From: Chlorocebus sabaeus
Lineage: Eukaryota; Chordata; Mammalia; Primates; Cercopithecidae
DNA: 64,000 nucleotides
NCBI RefSeq assembly: GCF_047675955.1
Contig: NC_132919.1
Location: forward strand, 71,005,316-71,069,315
Direction of reading: 5' to 3'
The position numbers and the translations under genes are program-made. Shown one piece after another: positions 58,701 to 64,000 of the stretch. The notes under the pieces are model-generated. The model did not search any database. It was not told the DNA's origin and saw nothing but the letters and a program-made list of their open reading frames with translations. The first letter of the stretch is position 1; each line of letters starts with the position of its first letter.

Positions 58701-61700
58701 TTTCCTCCAGAAACACAACACACATTCACAGTCACACAAACACCCCCAGTCCCTGCAAAAAAGAAAGAGAGAAACAACCAAAAGACACTGCAGACAGGTT
58801 TCTCAATGAAAGAAAAATATTTAATTTCCTCAGTGGAAAAAAAGAACAATTACAACACATCATTGCTTGTTTAAATTCAGGTTGCTTTTGCATGCCATAT
58901 GCAGATCATTTTTCATTTCTGTGTTTTCCTCGTTTGAGCTCATTTCTCATTCGTGTTTTTGTCTCATTTGTTTCCATCAGCAAATGCCCAGCACACCAGG
59001 GTTTGTGGGATACAATCCATACAGTCATCTCGCCTACAACAACTACAGGCTGGGAGGGAACCCGGGCACCAACAGCCGGGTCACGGTAGGAGAATCAACT
59101 ATTACAGCATCCGGCAAACAACTGGAATTGACCAGAAATGCCTTCAGAATTAGGTCTTTTTGAATCATAAGCACAGCCATTTAAAAAAATTTTTTTAACC
59201 TAGCTTTTTGACTATTTTCAACATTCATTGTAGCATCTCACACTGAAAAAATAAATAGTGAGATCTGGAATGTATATGGAAGAAAAGAAAAATCCATTCT
59301 GTTTGGTGGTTGGTAGGGATAAAGCCTTGAGCACTTGATGCTTATACTGTATGTAAACAAACAGAATTTCTTCTGGTAAAAATACCCTTTTTGGCATAAA
59401 GAGTATTTTTCGTTTTTATAAGGTGATTGGCATTAGTCTCAAGGATTCAGTTTCTAGTAAAGGCTGGGCTTTCAGACCTGGCTTTTTCAGGGCTGGAATG
59501 CTTTTGGCTGATATACCATTTTGAATCCCTACCCATAGTTATTTGTCTTTTGGATTTAATAGTTGACCTTCTAACTGAGACTCATTGCTCTACAGTGAAA
59601 AAGAGAAAAACGTTTTAATGTCACCTGAAAGAAATGCAGAATGAAGATTGAATGAAATTAATTTGAAGTATCAAACTAAATACGTACAACGAGAAGTGCA
59701 TTTCTAATCCTTAGTATAAGAGATATGATTTCTGAAACTTAGGATGTTTCATTTAAATGATCAGCCTAAGATTTCAAAATTGGATGATACACTTCAAAGC
59801 TTTTAGTTTAGAATCATCTTAAATTTCATTCAAAAAAGTTTAAGTGCCAAAAAAGCCAATAATTATAAAAATGACTTACTAAAGATAAAAAATCCAAAAG
59901 TCAAATACTACATGGAATGTAGTGTTGCTGAGAATTTATATAACCCAGAATGGCTGTAAAGTTTTTAATACCTGGTTTTTGTTTGCTGTATTCATAAATA
60001 ACAAGTGCCTTCTATTAATGTAACTTCAAAAAAGCCCTCTCACCCTGTAGTCAAGCTAGAAATGAAAGTTTGTAGCTATCAAATGAATGTCTATCTTGAT
60101 AAGCATATTGCTTAGCTTGATAGGTTTTGTTTGTCTAAATTTTTCATTGTTTCTGCATAATTTGTACTTCATAAGCATATCAAGTTTTATGTGCCATGCA
60201 TATTTCATGGTATCTGAAAAGAATTCTGACAAAGTGTGTGTATGTATGCATTTCACAATGCATACAATTTTTATGTGCATCAATACATGTTTTTCCCTGG
60301 CCTAAATGTGTTGTTTCACAAGTGTAATGGGTGGCAAGGTTTGCAGATGATAAAGAACATTTTAATTTAATGAACAGAATCAATCTTGGATCTTCATGTT
60401 AATGCAGAAATTTTTTCACGGGCAGTAAACAAGAATGATTGCATTTAATAGCTCTATACAGTCACCTCTTGATTATCTATGTTAATGGAATACAAATGGT
60501 AACTATAATATTACAATAATTTGTCTTTTGGTTTTGTGTAAGCATTTTGTTCTTAACTTGGATGTAGCTGTGGAGGATTCTCTGTTAAAAATGTGAGATT
60601 GTTCGATGGAGACTAGGAAGAGAAAGTGCACTCCCTATCTGAAATCACTCATCTGTTTCTTCTCATTCCTTCTTGGCGAATGTTAAGAACTGAGCATTTG
60701 GCGTGGACACTAGCTACATGGTAGATGAAGTGTAGAGAGGTGCGGGGCATGGAAAATTTGGTGTTTTGGTCCTTTGTGGAGATTTACTTTGTATTATTGT
60801 CCTCTTAACACCAGGTTGAAGTGTAATCAAACTGCTATATGAAGAAGGGCCTAGAAAATGTGGAGGTTTTACACTACTTGCCCTGTTTTCTGTATCTAGT
60901 TTAGGCTGTTAGGACTCAGTGGCTCTGATTTTGACCATAATAAAAGCATTTCAATTTTAATAAAAGCATTGTGACCCTAGATGCATTACTTTTAGGGGTG
61001 AGGAGAAGCTCCCGTTTGGTATTATTGTGTGCATATTGCGTTAGTGGTTTTCAAGGAATGAGTCTGTGAAGCCCTGTCCAGTAGCTCCTGGTAGGCTGTA
61101 GAGAACATTGGGTTTCCCTGGTGACTCCGGTATACTTGGATAGTTCTCAGACAGTAAATACTTTATATAGCATGTCAAGACCTTTTGGAGTGCTTATGAT
61201 AGCTACAAGATGGAATTCATTCCTAGTCAGTTCTTCATTCAGATGATGATTAGCATTCTCTTAAGTACAGGTGTGAAAACACATTGAGACAAAAATGTCT
61301 TTAAAAACAGCCTGTTTCTGTACATTAATAGAAATTCTGTCCCAGAATAAAGCTCTTAAATAAGTTCCTGCTAGAGAAACAGCTGAGAATTACAAAAGAA
61401 ACAACAACAAAAAACTGAGTAGCCAAGATAAATTTCACAAAATCGTGAATTTTATTCATAGGCAATTTCCTAAGACCTTGCTCTTCTGTAAGCCCAGTTC
61501 TACCCACCTCTCCGTTGGAAATTGAAAGCAGAAAATTGAAGAGTTGCTGCTAGAGGTGGATTTCCTGATAGTAGCAAGGAAAGAAACAGTTCAAAAATGG
61601 AAACACATTCTCCAAAAGCATAGCCATAGGCCACTGAAGGAGCCAACAACAGATTTTCGCATTTCACACACCCGACAGAGGGTTACAGCACAGCAAAACA

Positions 61701-64000
61701 GTGGTTGTTTCCAATTGAATCTTATCCAGAAAGGGTCTAAAGTATGTTCAACTTTTTTTTACAGAAATGTTTAAGACATTGTAGAAAGATGTCTGTCTGA
61801 GACATTGAATAAATTGGAGGTGTGTAATGATATAAATCTTTACTATCCTGCAAATCATCTGGAATTTTAACTTTATTATTGTTTTGGGGTGTTTTTTTAG
61901 TTTGGGTTTTTTGTTGTAAGTTGACTGGTCTCAATATATAGATGATATGTGTACCTTTCTTTGGGAGAAAGAAGGAAAAATAGCAAATCCATTAATGTAA
62001 ATGTGATTCTTTGAAAAATATCAAAGCAAATACTACTATGTTTTTAAAGTGTTTTAATTCATACTTAAAGCTCGAAAGCATAGGCATTTTGGAATTCTTT
62101 ACCTCTTTAATTTCAAAAAAATTTTGACAGTAGTCTTAACCACCTCAGTTATGGGCATAATTCCAACCTTATTTGTAACCCATTTCATGGAATTCTGAAG
62201 GTTTGTGTTGGTTATGAGTTGGAAATGCTTTCTAATAACTATGTGTGAAGAAGCAGACTTTTGTGTGTCTGTTCCTCTGAATCCGTAAGGTTAGTCTTAT
62301 AGGAATTCCCTTTCCCCTTAAAAGAACTTGTACAAACCCTGATACAGGTTTCCCTTTATTGGCTGCTACCCCACCACTTTTGATAGTTTCCATGCCCCCT
62401 GGCCATCTCACTCTCTTACCCACTGCTGGCCAAAAACAGTGTCTGTCTACCTGGGCACTAGCATGAGGTGTAGTAAGAATGCATGGAAGGAATGGAAAGA
62501 GAGGAAATACTGCTTCCAAGGCGAAATTCTTTCTAATAACTTCATATATGAAGAAGTAGAGTTACAGGGATGGAGAGAGACCCTTGTAGGAAGAGGAAAC
62601 ATTTCTTGATCATAGTGGAAAAGGACACAAACATGCTAATCCCTGAGCCCTCAAATGAAAAATAAGGTTATGATTGGGGTCCCAGCCCAGAGTGGAGGAG
62701 TATCTCTGGGGTTTTATCATAGCAACAACAGAAGGGGAAGCGAACAAAATGTTACTTTAGTTTTCTTATAAGGATTTGCCAATCCTGTCTTTTGATAATT
62801 AGAATAAAGCCAGCACTTCATTTCTCCAGCCTAGCAGGGAGAGTCAATATCAGAGGAGATCTCCTGAAAATTTGCAAATTGTCTGAAATAGCAATGATTT
62901 TTCTTATTCTGGGTCTTTAATCAAATGCAGTCATGTATATTAAGAGGAGACTAAAAAGTTCAGAAATAAATACTTTTAGATGGGTGTTATCTGGGTGGTC
63001 TACCAGAAGCTGTCTGAAATCTCACCTAGACTTTAGACCACAAAAAAAACTGATCACTTTATCTTTCTCTTTCCTTCTTTTTTTATTTTTTCTCTCACCT
63101 ATTTTTGCTTTACCTTTTTAAAAAATATTTTTCAGTCTTCCCTCCCCCTCCTTTTCTTCTGTCTCTCTTTTCCTGCACATCACATCTTTCCTTTTCCTCT
63201 GTCTTTCCCATAAAACCAAACATTTTTAATGGAATGGAACTTCTTGGTACAACACCTCAAAAATAACAATCAGGCCCCATATCTGCCACTTCTCTGTTCT
63301 GGCTAAACTTGTTTGCTTTTACACTGTGATTAGGACTAAGGACACAAAAAGGTGTGACTTTCATTCACACTTCTCCTTCTTTACAAGAAAACCACTAGGT
63401 AACAGACAGAACCTTAAGAGAAATAAAATCTCTAGCCTGGCAAAGGAGGTAAAGTGGTTTGTTATTTCACTAATTGTTTTTGAACCTGAGAAGTTGTTTT
63501 TGTGGTGATATTGGGAGTACATTCCTGACATAGTGCTAATAGGTTAAGGCCCCTGTAGACAGTGTGAGAATGGTAAGTGTTAAGGGTTCAGATCCTGCTG
63601 CAGATAATCAAGTGTTGACTGTATGTGTAATGGTAATTGAGCAGAATAAGAGGGTGCCAGGTAATGTCCTGAATGTGAGACGGTTGATATATAACCATAT
63701 ATTTTCAATGTATGGGTTACTATGTAATATTTTATTTGTTCCTGCAGCCAGGTTGTCAAAGCATTGGCAATAAACTGCTAAGTAAAACATTTAAAAAGTT
63801 TGTGCTTAAAGTCATTTTCTTTTGAACATTTCTGAATTTGCAGTGATAGCTATTTTCAGTGGAGAAAATATTTGGACGAGTAGAAGAAAGGCGCATTAGA
63901 ATTTTTTAAGGGACTCTCTTTTCAGTTTGCCGGTGAACTCCTTACAGTTGAATAATGAATGTATTTAACTCTTTTGTAGGCATCCTCTGGTATTACGATT
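55707..64000 (+). CDS. SMARCE1: SMARCE1 (BAF57), 5' part of the coding region
   Basis: Coding pieces: 55707-55713 (ATGTCAA, end of exon 2, which begins at 55662), 55891-55934, 58981-59085 and 63980-64000 (cut by the window end). All have AG/GT borders. Joined they read MSKRPSYAPPPTPAPAT, QMPSTPGFVGYNPYSHLAYN, NYRLGGNPGTNSRVT and ASSGITI, the N terminus of SMARCE1. This is the HMG-box DNA-binding subunit of the BAF (SWI/SNF) chromatin-remodelling complex in the nucleus. The visible part is the proline-rich leader. The HMG box and coiled coil are encoded downstream of the window. Exon 4 (105 nt, 35 codons, phase 0 both ends) could be skipped without a frameshift. The start codon is the first ATG of exon 2. 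No disruption seen. Confidence 0.96.
55935..58980 (+). other. SMARCE1: SMARCE1 intron 3
   Basis: AT-rich and Alu-free. Holds a 28-base A-run (56055-56082) and an ACC/ATC-rich simple stretch (57531-57592). Confidence 0.85.
59086..63979 (+). other. SMARCE1: SMARCE1 intron 4
   Basis: 4.9 kb with no Alu, L1 or MIR that I can recognise. Includes a short direct duplication near 60937-60968 ('aataaaagcattt'-type) and a related pair at 62222-62258 and 62523-62561. Confidence 0.85.

Noticed and set aside
1..64000. CRISPR arrays, rRNA, tRNA, bacterial-type operons or defence systems
   Set aside because: None seen. The sequence is a repeat-rich vertebrate nuclear region with spliced genes.

Overview
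The window is primate nuclear DNA from the type I keratin / SMARCE1 neighbourhood (human 17q21.2 equivalent). It holds spliced vertebrate genes, about 28 Alu copies (whole and partial), L1 fragments, MIR and other old transposons, simple repeats and one CpG-island promoter. Two young Alus (35401-35705 and 46859-47148) have bases I associate with the Old World monkey AluYR group: 'ggctcaagcctg', 'gagacgggcgg', 'ggcgtaaaccc', and 'gatctggccactg' or 'gatccagccactg' where human AluY has 'gatcgcgccactg'. I therefore infer a cercopithecid (macaque, baboon or similar) rather than a human sequence.

All genes read on the + strand. At 42-457 are the last two coding exons of KRT24 (keratin tail), with a polyadenylation signal at 678. 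At about 8.87-16.94 kb lies a broken, intron-containing type I keratin pseudogene that looks most like KRT24. Seven of the eight canonical exons can still be read, with stops, frameshifts and Alu insertions. At 36042-44753 is the complete KRT222 coding region: six exons, 295 codons, encoding only the C-terminal part of a keratin rod plus a non-keratin tail. From about 53.67 kb to the end of the window is the 5' part of SMARCE1 (BAF57, a SWI/SNF subunit): a CpG-island non-coding exon, the start-codon exon, two more coding exons and the first 21 bases of the next one.

The rest is mostly repeats. An antisense solo ERV LTR sits just behind KRT24. A 5'-truncated L1 lies at 17.7-19.6 kb, and an older L1 at 29.3-31.2 kb has split an LTR-like element that has an inverted relative at 25.3-26.0 kb. 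A local triplication is present at 20.4-22.5 kb. Alus are dense up to 52.1 kb. I see none in the 12 kb covering the SMARCE1 promoter and first introns.

KRT24, the pseudogene and KRT222 look like neighbouring products of keratin-cluster duplication: one intact, one dead, one shortened and repurposed. SMARCE1 is an unrelated, ubiquitously used chromatin gene at the cluster edge. I found no CRISPR array, rRNA, tRNA or novel protein system. The strongest unusual finding is the keratin pseudogene with readable exons, next to the shortened KRT222.
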